Numbered from the stretch's first letter, positions 1 through 7,750 are shown. The stretch is 12,463 nucleotides of DNA from Larix sibirica (GCA_004151065.3 NWUY0304373263.1:1-12463); one strand, 5' to 3'. Numbers and translations: made by a program. Notes: generated by a model from the sequence alone, not told the origin.

Positions 1-201
1 ATACATCTCCGTTGGGGATACAATAAAGTACAAATGTAATACATAGAAGAATATCTTCCAAAGTTACAAATACATCAACACATTATTGTAGAGAGGTTAA
101 GAACTTTTCATTCATGAAACTCGTTTCATGTGTGTTGTACATCATGACATTCAACTAACTCATTAATAACTATCCACCAATTATTCTAGAGACCACAATT
201 G

Positions 202-282
202 GTGGCACTAGCACTTTATCTTATAACCTATAATAATAATAAGTGGCACTAGTACTTTCCATCTTATAACTTATAATAATAT
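202..282. repeat. Tandem repeat, two copies of about 41 bp
   Basis: Two adjacent units start with GTGGCACTAG at 202 and 243. Each runs through CACTTT or TACTTT and a CTTATAAC block to a TAATAATA-type end. They differ by a few substitutions and a small indel. Confidence 0.75.
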
Positions 283-338
283 GTCAAGCTTCTTTAAAAG
301 AAATTAGTGCTTAAGCAAATTAAAGATGCCCTTCAAAG

Positions 339-452
339 ATAAAAACAAAGACAAAAATAAAGCCAAGAAGTATCTAATAAAAACAAAGACAAAAATATTG
401 CTAAGAAGTATCTAATAAAAACAAAGACAGAAGTAATGCCAAGAAGTATCTA
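339..452. repeat. Tandem repeat, three copies of 38 bp
   Basis: Three head-to-tail units of exactly 38 bp lie at 339-376, 377-414 and 415-452. Each begins ATAAAAACAAAGACA and ends AAGAAGTATCTA, with only a few differences in the middle. A fourth unit starts at 453 and breaks off after about 8 bp. The uniform length points to fairly recent tandem duplication. Confidence 0.85.
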
Positions 453-484
453 ATAAAAATTTGTCAAAAGAAGAACATAGTGAG

Positions 485-564
485 ACAAATCCTTCACTAA
501 CTAGTTAATGGAGGGTGAAATAAAACAAATACTTCACTAACTTGTAATGGGGGTTGAAATAGGT
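485..564. repeat. Tandem repeat, two copies of 40 bp
   Basis: Units begin with ACAAATCCTTCACTAAC at 485 and ACAAATACTTCACTAAC at 525. Both continue through a TAATGG block and a GGGTGAAATA or GGTTGAAATA block. The duplication is of the same style as its two upstream neighbours, with a different unit sequence. Confidence 0.75.
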
Positions 565-571
565 AAAGATA

Positions 572-781
572 ATGAAAGTGGTGATGGGAAAGGTTTCACC
601 CCAAAAAAATGCATATCGCCTTGAAGATGGAGGCGAGGAAGTCATAATAAGGGTGAGCTATAAATCCCTTTACTGTTGGAATAAATTTGTGTTTAAAGAG
701 TTATGGGAGGCCAAACACATCACCCAACAAGGAAACATTCATAACAAAAACCAATTGACTTTGAGGTGCCCTATGAAGTGA
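572..781 (+). other. Short ATG-initiated open frame, doubtful coding (69 codons)
   Basis: The frame opens with a genuine ATG (MKVVMGKV) and ends in TGA. I recognise no domain, signal peptide or membrane segment. It lies in a repeat-rich AT-rich tract with no visible promoter. A second fragment at 897-1016, rich in Glu and Asp, is separated from it by several stops. They could be relics of one element's coding region, but I see no evidence joining them. Most likely not a functional gene. Confidence 0.15.
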
Positions 782-1013
782 AGGAATGACTCTTTAGAAC
801 GATAATGCTAACAACGAAGGAATACTTTTGTTCTTATTGAACAGATGGAAAGGGAATGCATGAAGTGCTAAGCATGCCTTTGGAGTAAGAATGTAAGAAG
901 AGGATCAACATCTTGAATGTATAGAGCAACTAGATGTGTTAAATGAACCAGTGATTTTGAAAGAGTTTTCTTTCCCAGAAGAAACCATACAAGTTAAGGA
1001 TGATGGAGGTTAT

Positions 1014-1549
1014 TAAGGATGTAGCCAAACAACCAAATGATCTTCAAAGCGATTAAGGAAATAAGAAATGTCATTGCTAATAAGCTCAACACCTTCTAAG
1101 TGAATCCAATATAAGGCTGCAATCACAAAAGTTCCCTCAAGTTTTATGAGGCTATTAAAGCTAATATCTAAATCACAAAAGTTCTCTTAAGGTTTGTGCC
1201 ATGAATATTAAGGGCGTTTGATACAAAAGCTATGTAAGGGGCAAGTAATGCCAAAGATAAATCACATAAGGATGTAGCCAAACAACCAAATGACCTTCAA
1301 AGCGATTAAGGAAATAAAAAATGTCATTGCTAGTAAGCTCAACACCTTCTAAGTGAATCCAATATGAGGCTGCAATCACAAAAGTTCCCTCAAGTTTTAT
1401 GAGGCTATTAAAGCCAAGATAAATCACAAAAGTTCTCTTAAGGTTTGTGCCATGAATATTAAGGGCGTTTGATACAAAAGCTATGTAAGGGCTAGTAATG
1501 CCAAAGATAAATCACAAAAGTGTTTGTAAGGTTTGTGTCATAGAATATT
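1014..1549. repeat. 253-bp tandem repeat, two copies plus a partial third
   Basis: Copy one spans 1014-1266 and copy two about 1267-1516. Both start TAAGGATGTAGCCAAACAAC and run in the same order through the blocks CAAAGCGATTAAGGAAATAA, CTCAACACCTTCTAAGTG, TCACAAAAGTTC, GGTTTGTGCCATGAATATT and GGGCGTTTGATACAAAAGC. From about 1504 a partial copy re-enters at the TCACAAAAG block and stops at 1549, where the retroinsertion interrupts it. The same GCCATGGAATATT and GGGCGTTTGATAC blocks continue at 3031, on the far side of the insertion. Confidence 0.85.
1534..1549. repeat. Left target-site duplication of the retroinsertion
   Basis: The 16 bases TGTGTCATAGAATATT lie directly next to the poly(T) end (poly(A) on the minus strand) of the insertion. 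They match 3031-3046 at 14 of 16 positions. Both differences are transitions, at 1538 and 1542. Because the host sequence is itself a repeat unit, the uninterrupted site can be read from neighbouring copies, which supports a genuine duplication. Confidence 0.8.
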
Positions 1550-1812
1550 TTTTTGTAAAAACTGCAAATTATATTAAGCTAATAGAAATACAGAGTAGGT
1601 TACAGTCAGTGGTCTTATCCAGAGGTGCCAGCCGTAGCTATCAGCAGTGTTGTGGTAGTTCAAAATCAAACTGAACAAAAAGACCCTGCCCAATGTAGGG
1701 AAACCAGGGTGAAAATGGGAAGTGTTCATGGCCATATAGGCATACAAAAAATGGTAGTCATAAGCATAACGAAACAGATACAAAATAAGACAAAGACGGC
1801 AGAAAAACCTCC
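1550..1812 (-). other. 3' non-coding end and short poly(A) tail of the retroinsertion
   Basis: After the last stop (1813) the minus strand becomes T-rich, with runs such as GTTTTTCTGCC and CATTTTTTGTATG. It ends TTAATATAATTTGCAG, TTTTTAC and seven A residues. The AATATA hexamer about 17 bases before the tail could have served as a polyadenylation signal. This organisation fits either a LINE 3' end or the 3' UTR of a retrocopied mRNA. A frame open through 1574-1894 is the T-rich tail read as hydrophobic residues, not a gene. Confidence 0.55.
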
Positions 1813-2708
1813 TCAACCAGTTGCAGAGGGGCCTTCTGCATCTGAGGGTGTCTCCTCCAGAATCAGACAGTTGTAGCCTTCCATGTCCTTCCAAGCTCTT
1901 GCAGGTGTCGAAGCAGCGGTTCCAGGTGTCGACGTAGTGTTCACGGGAGGCATAGGAGTCTTCACAAGCTGACGAGTGGCATGTGCAGGGAGCTTGACCG
2001 GCATGGGCATGGTCTTCCGGGGCAGGACGGGAACGAAACCAACCAACTCATTGCACGTGCGCTTGGCCAAAATCGGGCCCAAGGTGTTGGGGATGGGGAA
2101 AGAGTTGTGTATCTGCTCCTTTCCCTTCAGAAGGTCCCTGCTACATGTCAAAACCGACGAGCTGCCCCTGGGTTGAGCGTATCCATAGCCAGAGTGCCAA
2201 GGGTGGCTTCAACTTTGACACCAGATGAGGTGACGCTAGGTGTAGTGCTCCCAGAACGAATGTCGCAGCCGAATGGTCGAGTGGGGGCATAGGGGCCCCA
2301 ACAGAGAGTGTTTTCTAGGGAGCTGAGGGTGGTCGCCAAGTTTGGCAGAGTTGCCCTCAAGGTTTGAGTGGAATGGCGAGCCGAGGCCCAATTTGTCTGC
2401 ATATCCTCCATAAGTTGGCCCATCATGTTCTTAACGAGCCAGTAGGGGTCCCAGGTCTGCTCCTGATTCCCGTTAGCTAAGATGTCTGCAATTATTTTGG
2501 CCTCCCAGTTATCCAGCAGCAAACGGACTAGGATGGAGACTTCGGGACCGTAGCCTTTCCTGGTGGGACTCATCTCTGGAGCAGCATCATTCGTCTTGCT
2601 TTTGGTCTTAGCACCCTTCGGCTTGCCCATGGAAGCCAACAAGAGGAAGATACATGTGTAGGTATGCGAGAGTGGGAGGAGAACAAGAGCACGAGGAGCC
2701 TGGAGCAT
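1813..2708 (-). pseudogene. Broken ORF inside the retroinsertion, unknown protein
   Basis: The first frame opens at ATG 2708 (or the inner ATG at 2630, which gives the more protein-like start MGKPKGAKTKSK) and stops at 2148. A second frame continues without a stop from upstream of 2151 to 1813 and ends in the Glu-rich segment ILEETPSDAEGPSATG. I infer that one reading frame of about 300 codons was split by a small indel near 2150-2200. The first part has a basic, Lys-rich head, a helical middle (EVSILVRLLLDNWEAKII) and an amphipathic Leu-spaced stretch. The second part is Pro/Thr-rich. I see no CCHC knuckle, RRM or catalytic motif. A LINE ORF1-type protein is one possibility and a retrocopied cellular protein another. 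Confidence 0.45.
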
Positions 2709-2746
2709 GGGGAGTTAGGAGTCGGGAGCACGAGGAGCCTAGAGCA
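2687..2746 (-). repeat. Short direct repeat in the leader of the retroinsertion
   Basis: The plus-strand block GAGCACGAGGAGCCT occurs at 2687 and again at 2726, 39 bp apart, and both copies are followed by a GAGCA block. It lies at the boundary between leader and ORF. The upstream ATG of the ORF (2708) falls inside it, which makes the inner ATG at 2630 the more believable start. Confidence 0.6.
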
Positions 2747-2986
2747 GAACCAGGCGAATGCACAGTGCAGAGCATGATAACGTGAGCCTTGTAACTTGAA
2801 CGAGAAGCTTAATCTTCGCACGCTAGAGATCCATGAGGGTGGTTTCCAGGCAGGATGAGGCGATGTCAGGGGTAGGCGAATTTAAGAGCCTAGCAACTTG
2901 ACGTCGCTTGGCTGACCTCAACAGAGCTGCGTGTTGAGAGCCTGTGACCAGGTGTCTCATCACTGAGGTTAGGTGTCACTTGGCCA

Positions 2987-3029
2987 GAGCTAGAACCCGC
3001 ATCCAGGAGAATGAGATCCTTGTTGGCCA
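2987..3029 (-). promoter_or_regulatory. tRNA-promoter-like A and B boxes at the 5' end of the retroinsertion
   Basis: On the minus strand, TGGCCAACAAGG (3029-3018) matches the RNA polymerase III A-box consensus TRGYNNARNNGG at 11 of 12 positions. GGTTCTAGCTC (2997-2987) shares 8 of 11 positions with the B box. The starts of the two boxes are 32 bases apart, the distance usual in tRNA genes and tRNA-derived SINEs. They lie at the very 5' end of the element, where a SINE head would be. However, TTTT runs inside the element would stop polymerase III, and there is no tRNA cloverleaf. This may be chance or a fossil. Confidence 0.3.
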
Positions 3030-3030
3030 C

Positions 3031-3046
3031 TGTGCCATGGAATATT
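3031..3046. repeat. Right target-site duplication of the retroinsertion
   Basis: The bases TGTGCCATGGAATATT directly follow the 5' end of the insertion and pair with 1534-1549. The host repeat continues straight on with AAGGGCGTTTGATAC, as in the uninterrupted copies upstream. Confidence 0.8.
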
Positions 3047-3144
3047 AAGGGCGTTTGATACAAAAATTATGTAAAGGTTTTAAGGTTTGTGCCATGGAAT
3101 ATTAGGGGCGTTTGATACAAAAATTATGTAAAGGTTTGATCCAA
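3031..3144. repeat. 57-bp tandem repeat, continuing the interrupted host repeat
   Basis: Two units start with TGTGCCATGGAATATTA at 3031 and 3088. Each carries GGGCGTTTGATACAAAAATT and TATGTAAAGGTTT. They are shortened versions of the 253-bp unit at 1014-1549, lacking its AAGCGATTAAGG and CTCAACACC blocks. The repeat therefore exists in at least two arrangements on the two sides of the insertion. Confidence 0.75.
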
Positions 3145-3162
3145 AAGTTAAAGTTAGGTAAT

Positions 3163-3220
3163 GGGCATTGGCCTACTTTGTTAAAAGTTATGTAAGGGGC
3201 ATTGGCCTACTTTGTTAAAA
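3163..3220. repeat. Tandem repeat, two copies of 34 bp
   Basis: The block GGGCATTGGCCTACTTTG occurs at 3163 and 3197, each followed by TTAAAA. The sequence between copies (AGTTATGTAAG) is related to the TTATGTAAAGG block just upstream, so the two small arrays grade into each other. Confidence 0.75.
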
Positions 3221-3660
3221 TTTAAATTTTATTGTTGTTAAAAGGGCCCAACCTAGGACAAGATTTAGATGCTTTAAAATTTAATGTAAAGATGAAAGTG
3301 GAACGAAGTACTCTTGTAATTAACTAGTTATATTTATTAAAGCTTAAAAGCCCTCTGTAAATATTTATTAATCTTAATTAAATCTTAAGCAGGCATGTCC
3401 CATTCTCTATTAAGTTTAGATTTGCTTTATTAATGAACTTCAATTATGGATTCCAAACCAAATATAGGGATTTCGCAGTGCAAGGGCAATGAAAAAACAC
3501 TAAGAAACCAAATCAAATGAAAAAGAAAAATTTGTTGTTTGTATTTCCACAAAGGCAGTGGGCCATAATGCGAGACAGATTGTATTTAAACAGAAACTAA
3601 GTGTATCAGTACACGGTACCAAACCTCGTTTTCATTAGATTGATGAAACAGCACTTGCAT
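3221..3660. other. AT-rich spacer downstream of the channel gene, no gene seen
   Basis: The spacer has no open frame of note and no recognisable element. On the minus strand an AATAAA hexamer at 3431-3426 is the nearest canonical polyadenylation signal after the channel stop codon (listed separately). A small perfect hairpin, GTGTA TCAG TACAC, sits at 3601-3614. Confidence 0.5.
3426..3431 (-). terminator. Candidate polyadenylation signal of the channel gene
   Basis: TTTATT on the plus strand reads AATAAA on the gene strand, about 490 bases after the stop codon. It is the first canonical hexamer I find downstream of the gene. Plant genes often use weaker variants, so the real 3' end could be closer to the stop. 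Confidence 0.3.
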
Positions 3661-3667
3661 TCTAGGG

Positions 3668-3825
3668 CCCACCGGTAAATCATGGAAGATAGCTGTAGCT
3701 TGTCATACATACAGCATACAGCTTTCAGTCCCACCGGTAATAGCTAGCTGTAGCTTGTCATACAGCTTTCAGTACCACCGGTAAATAATGGAAGATAGCT
3801 GTAGCTTGTGATACAAGCTTTCAGT
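3668..3825. repeat. Three-copy tandem repeat with ACCGGT, in the 3' flank or 3' UTR of the channel gene
   Basis: Units lie at 3668-3729, 3730-3773 and 3774-3825 (62, 44 and 52 bp). Each begins with CCACCGGTAA or a close match, carries AGCTGTAGCTTGT, and ends CTTTCAGT. Copy two lacks the ATGGAAGAT block, and copy one has an extra CATACATACAG-type insertion. The array is 97-254 bases after the stop codon and would be transcribed as 3' UTR if the polyadenylation site is near 3430. Each unit contains palindromes (ACCGGT, AGCT), so the RNA could fold locally. Confidence 0.8.
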
Positions 3826-3921
3826 CCAACCTGCTTCTGTTTGGAATGCATGTACACGTAAAAATAGCGTCTGCCGCTCCGTTACAAACACAAATACAAG
3901 TTGTGGTGTGGTGTGGTGAAA

Positions 3922-6900
3922 TCATAAGAGCCATGTTGAAGGGAGCCTGTTGGAAGACACCGGAAAATTGGGCATCGTTCGAAGGTTGACGTCCCTGGGC
4001 AGCAACCTGTACTCAATGTCGAGATCCCTGAAGATGCTGACCATCTCTTCTACGAGGTGAGATCTTCTCAGCCATTTTTCACCCATGTCTTGATGATTCA
4101 TCTTGTGTTGCAACCACACCGACATCTTCATCTTGTTCATGTCTTCCAGCTCCCTCGCTACTATCATTGGATTCGGATACCAGTGGTCGGCTTTTCCATC
4201 AATGTACCTGAAACATTAAACATTAATTGAAGCGTTATAATGGTCTTTTTTACATCGAATAAAGAAGACAACCAATGTCTGCAAAGTTCCTAATTACCTT
4301 TTGATCCTCTCCTTCATTATGGACACCTTCTCCACTGGTGTGGCGATGTGAATACTGAAGTCCACAGCATCACCCATGTCAGGACTCCTGTAGAAATTGC
4401 TGATGGGCTTCGTGGCCAGCACCGTGTTGGGATACCAAATCTTCTCGTTATCGTATCTCAAGAACACCGTTGACAGGATGTTCATCTCCTCCACAACCAT
4501 CTGTAAATTAACATTACAGAACATTTACTGCTGAAATTGAAATTAAGCAACCATGACACATTGAAATGAATTATTGCAGCAGCCAAGGCATGAAATTGAA
4601 ATGAATTACCTGCACGCCCTCCACCGAGCACCGGTCACCAACATCAAAAGGATGCAAGACAAACAAGAAGATGATAGATTCGAACACCATTTTACAGGTG
4701 TTCCCAAATATAAAAACCACGAGCAACAGCTGGGAAGATATAACCACAAGAAAGTGCGTTGTAGCGATGCCCAGTATGAGAAGCCATATTATTAAGATGA
4801 CTACAGATATTACCACATTGACCATCTGATGTAATTTCTTCACTGCAGTCTTCGTATCGTTCAATGTCAAGGCAAGGGCTCTTCTCTCCCTAAATACATT
4901 TACCTGCAAAATCAAAAATAAAATTGCTTCATCTCTTATAAATACGTACTAAAATTGCCTCTTACCATCCCTCTACTCTAATAAATACATAGACAAACCC
5001 ATTTTGAGACTCATAAGTTGTGTGCATGGAAATTAAAAGTAGATCCAGTTTTACTTACCGCCCAGTTCTTTAGGGCAGCCTTAGTGACTCGATTTGAATC
5101 TCGAGCTCCTTCAAAAAGACCCATCGTCTTTACTGCCTCCCCCTCGGCAAGGAATCTCATCAAATCCTCCAGGCCAATGTACCTGTACAGTAGAAATGAA
5201 GCATAAATCATTCCTCCTGGACAGAAACTTTAAAGTAGAAAAAGCACAAAAAGAAGATTATGGAATGGAGGGAGTATGAAAAATCGTTGTTACTTGGCAC
5301 CAGGTTTAGCTACGTTTCTGAAGATTTTTTTGGCAGCAGCCTTAGCCTCCCATTCACTTCTTATCTGCGTCACAGATTCGTCTTCGTTGGTAACATCGTT
5401 GAAGGATTCATCAAGCGTAGACAGCACTCCATGCCTCACAATGTTCATTAGCCTCTTCATATTCCAGGCAGAGATATTCTTCTGATTGAGCTTATGCAGA
5501 TGGTCTATCGTGATTCCTTCTTCCTCTTTGTTGTTGTCCACGTCTTTCCTGCCAGATTTAAGCCCCAGAGAATGCTGGCTTTTGCCAATTCTACCACTCT
5601 TCCCAATCACCTCGCTATTTCTGCTTCTGGGAGTCGTCGTTCCAGTTCCAGTGCCATTCCCCTTGGTGTGCAAGAGACCGCTCTTGGCTGCGAGATCAAT
5701 GGGGACATTGGCCCCGGCCTTCTTCAGTTCTGCTACCTCATTCAGAAGCTTCTCATCCTCCATTTGACTACGCTCAATTTCGATCAAGGGAGGCCCTGAT
5801 AGAGTCTCCAAAACATACTGATTAAACAGAGACTCCTGTATCCGATCAAAATAAGTATTCACATGGAAGGAAGATGCCACGACCTTGACCAGTAGGGTTT
5901 TCACCAGCCAGACAATGGTACCTACCAGAAAACAAACCAGAAGCTTGTTGATAAATTGCAGCGAAGTGCTTTTTGTCTCCCTCTTCACTTTCTTGTCGAA
6001 GAGATAATGCCAGGCAATAAGAACGAACCCCAGCCACAGACAATTCTGCACAGCTTTCCTAATTCCATACACGAAATACAAAACCCTTTTTCTCAATATA
6101 AAATTTCGCTCCACAAAAAAGACTACGATACGAATGACCCATCCAGAAACAAGCCTTCCAGAAAAAAGCACGAGAACCAGCAGGCACCACCTCCAGAGAT
6201 GGAGATCCCACAGAGTCTTCTTGTTGATGGAATGGATTGCCAAGCTGCTCACAAACGCTCCCAAGAACACAAAAAAGACGAGCCATTGAAAAATAGACAG
6301 AAGGCTCCATTTCCCACGCTTGAACTCATCCGGAAGGTCCTCGTCTTTGAAAGGATCATCTTCTTCTTCCTCTAGTTTCTCCAGCATTCCAGTGTGATTC
6401 TTCCCGATCATGCCGGACTTGAGCTGCTGCCCGGACCTCAGCTGACCGGATCGCCGTTTGCTGTCTCCTCCTCCAATGCCCTCCATCTTGATTTCCTGAT
6501 ATGGGGGAGGGGGGTCAATTAACCGAGACCGGGTTTTAGTACGCATCAGCAGATTGCTGTGGTTGATGTTGGGCGAAGCCCTGCCCGAGTGCTTGAGCAC
6601 TTCTCCGCTGTTATCCCTACTCCCTCGTCCGCTGCCAATTACATTTTCCCTGTTGCTGTTGTCCGCGACCAATTCTTCCTCTTTGTCTATGTATCTTGGC
6701 CCGCCTTGATAGACCGGAGATCCTATCTGGACCTTTGGCGGAGTAGGAGAAGCAGGCGAAGGTTCATTTATAAAGGACACACGGAAATCTCTGGGAGAAG
6801 CTGAGGGGGAACGTGCATTCATGCTGGAATCGGGGGAACCCCAACCCTGCACCGGCCCAACCCCCAACCGAGAAGGGGACTTGAGCACACCTTTGTGAGG

Positions 6901-7668
6901 AGAGTTCGTTTCGGATTGTATATGGATCGAAGAGGACTTGAGTACGCCTTTGTGAGGAGAGCTCGTTCCCGACTGTACCTGGTTCGATGGGGGGCTCTTC
7001 AGCACACCTTTGGGAGGAGAGCTCGTTTCCGACTGCAACTGGCTTGATGTACTCATCGGCTCGGTGCTGGCCCCAGAACCACTACTCTCATGCACCGTCG
7101 GTAAACTTCCACTTTTCCCATTCGAGCTATTTTCCTGCAACGGCAACGGCCACGACCGCTGGAGCTCCTCCATTTCCATATCCATATCCAGAGACTTCTG
7201 CCCGGACAATCTCTGCCGATGCAAAAAATCGCCAATTAGTTTCGACGGCGGATCCTCCCCGGCACGAAAATCGAAGCTCTCACTCCTATCGTCCGATCCC
7301 ACTTCCAAGACCGTCTGCTGCGAAGTGCCGGACATTTTCTTAGAGTCCTTAAAGAAATCGTAGCTTGAACCTCTCCAAATCCCACCGATCTTCTCCTCGG
7401 TCCCCTTCTTAGATCGAGATCCGGATCCGGAAACGTTTCTTTCAATTTTCTGGGCAACACCATAACCATTCCTTCCAGTCCCAATCTCATTGTCATCGAT
7501 GTTCACAACCAAATCTCCTGACTCTGTTATTTTTTCTCCTTCTTCTTTATCCAGATCATGCCGGAGAGCAATCTCCATGTTTGCTTCCCAGGATGTCCCA
7601 CCCTCTGTACTGTCCTTTGCCAGTCGCTTGTATGAGGGAGGGCTGCGACAGCTCCGAAGAGGAATCAT
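3922..7668 (-). CDS. Class II MscS-like mechanosensitive ion channel (MSL4-MSL10 group)
   Basis: Five exons encode 1093 residues: 7668-5294, 5182-5059, 4903-4610, 4500-4298 and 4207-3922. Members of this plant family are plasma-membrane channels that open under membrane tension and release ions, mainly anions. Residues 1-453 are hydrophilic, Ser/Pro-rich and probably disordered, with three KGVLKS repeats (about 213-264), the family motif RSRLIDPPPPY (380-390) and an acidic run (429-449). Membrane segments lie near 455-481, 492-519, 531-557, 572-598, 860-882 and 884-918. Between the fourth and fifth is a long cytosolic loop starting with the family motif SFHVNTYFDRIQESLF (600-615) and LSGPPLIEI. 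The last segment is pore-lining, with FIFG at 897-900 matching F553-G556 of Arabidopsis MSL10, then HPFDVGDR (917-924) and the MscS beta domain (YRSPDMGD 968-975, HKMNHQDMGEKW 1033-1044). ATG 7668 is the first in-frame ATG; the frame is open back to a TAG at 7788 but offers only GTG. Arabidopsis relatives have about 700-900 residues. The copy looks intact; which of MSL4-MSL10 it matches is not clear. Confidence 0.95.
4208..5293 (-). other. Introns 1-4 of the channel gene
   Basis: The introns are 5293-5183 (111 bp, phase 2), 5058-4904 (155 bp, phase 0), 4609-4501 (109 bp, phase 0) and 4297-4208 (90 bp, phase 2). All begin GT (GTAACA, GTAAGT, GTAATT, GTAATT) and end AG (ACAG, GCAG, ACAG, TCAG). 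Joining the exons restores continuous family motifs at every junction: KPGAK-YIGLEDL, KNWA-VNVFRERR, VEGVQ-MVVEEM and ERIKR-YIDGKADHWYP. That is the strongest evidence for the sites chosen. The introns cut only the C-terminal third. All N-terminal sequence and the first four membrane segments are in exon 1. Confidence 0.93.
6877..7035 (-). repeat. Tandem coding repeat, three units of 57-60 bp in exon 1 of the channel gene
   Basis: Three units encode SETSSPPKGVLKS, SGTSSPHKGVLKS and SETNSPHKGVLKS at residues 213-225, 233-245 and 252-264, spaced 20 and 19 residues apart. The DNA is also similar, for example the plus-strand block GGAGAGCTCGTT occurs in two units. The duplication is therefore fairly recent and not old convergence. 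Each unit carries an SP dipeptide followed by Lys, a possible proline-directed phosphorylation site in the cytosolic N-terminus. Confidence 0.85.
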
Positions 7669-7750
7669 AGCTGCTGCAAAGCGCAGGGTTTGATCGACAA
7701 TCGAGAAACCGCACACAATATACCTAGGTAGGTATCTCTGGAAAGTGGGA

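Larger units (their letters stand above)
1..1013. other. AT-rich, repeat-rich intergenic stretch without a gene
   Basis: The stretch is AT-rich and made largely of short local tandem duplications, which are listed separately (202-282, 339-452, 485-564). The only open frames are a 69-codon ATG frame at 572-781 and a 40-codon acidic frame at 897-1016 that follows directly on a stop codon. Neither resembles a family I know. I infer decayed repetitive DNA, perhaps remnants of transposable elements, but no reverse transcriptase, integrase or transposase motif is readable. Confidence 0.6.
1550..3030 (-). mobile_element. Non-LTR-type retroinsertion (ORF1-only element or retrocopy)
   Basis: About 1.48 kb, clearly richer in G+C than either flank, ends at the left in seven T residues (1548-1554; a poly(A) tail on the minus strand) and is bracketed by 16-bp duplications. 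These are the marks of target-primed reverse transcription, which LINE machinery carries out. Reading from 3030 downward there is a roughly 320-bp leader with tRNA-promoter-like boxes and a small repeat, then a broken ORF of about 300 codons (2708-1813). A T-rich 3' region with an AATATA motif about 17 bases before the tail follows. No reverse transcriptase or endonuclease is encoded, and there are no terminal repeats. It could be an internally deleted, ORF1-only LINE derivative or a processed copy of a cellular mRNA. The sequence alone does not decide. Confidence 0.75.

Noticed and set aside
339-452. CRISPR-like array
   Set aside because: Units are contiguous tandem copies with no unique spacers, and the context is a plant nuclear genome.
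1625-2292. Plus-strand open frames within the retroinsertion
   Set aside because: The poly(A) tail and the more protein-like frame are both on the minus strand, and the plus-strand frames overlap it without recognisable motifs.
2987-3029. A functional tRNA gene
   Set aside because: Only A- and B-box-like sequences are visible. No cloverleaf stems pair and no anticodon loop can be drawn.
1014-3144. LTR retrotransposon with the 253-bp and 57-bp repeats as its terminal repeats
   Set aside because: The repeats do not start and end as LTRs do, they are tandem on each side, and no primer-binding site, polypurine tract or pol motif lies between them. The 16-bp duplications and poly(A) end fit a non-LTR insertion.
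3331-3372. Additional TTTATT hexamers as polyadenylation signals for the channel gene
   Set aside because: The surrounding sequence is so AT-rich that such hexamers are expected by chance, and they lie further from the gene than the one at 3426-3431.
5486-7363. Plus-strand open frames of 80-140 codons across exon 1
   Set aside because: They are antisense to strongly conserved channel sequence, lack family resemblance, and arise from the codon composition of the real exon.
5290-7716. 808-residue open frame starting at 7716 taken as a complete gene
   Set aside because: The initiator there is GTG, the frame ends just inside intron 1, and the remaining exons restore conserved channel sequence. 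The real product starts at ATG 7668 and continues through four more exons.
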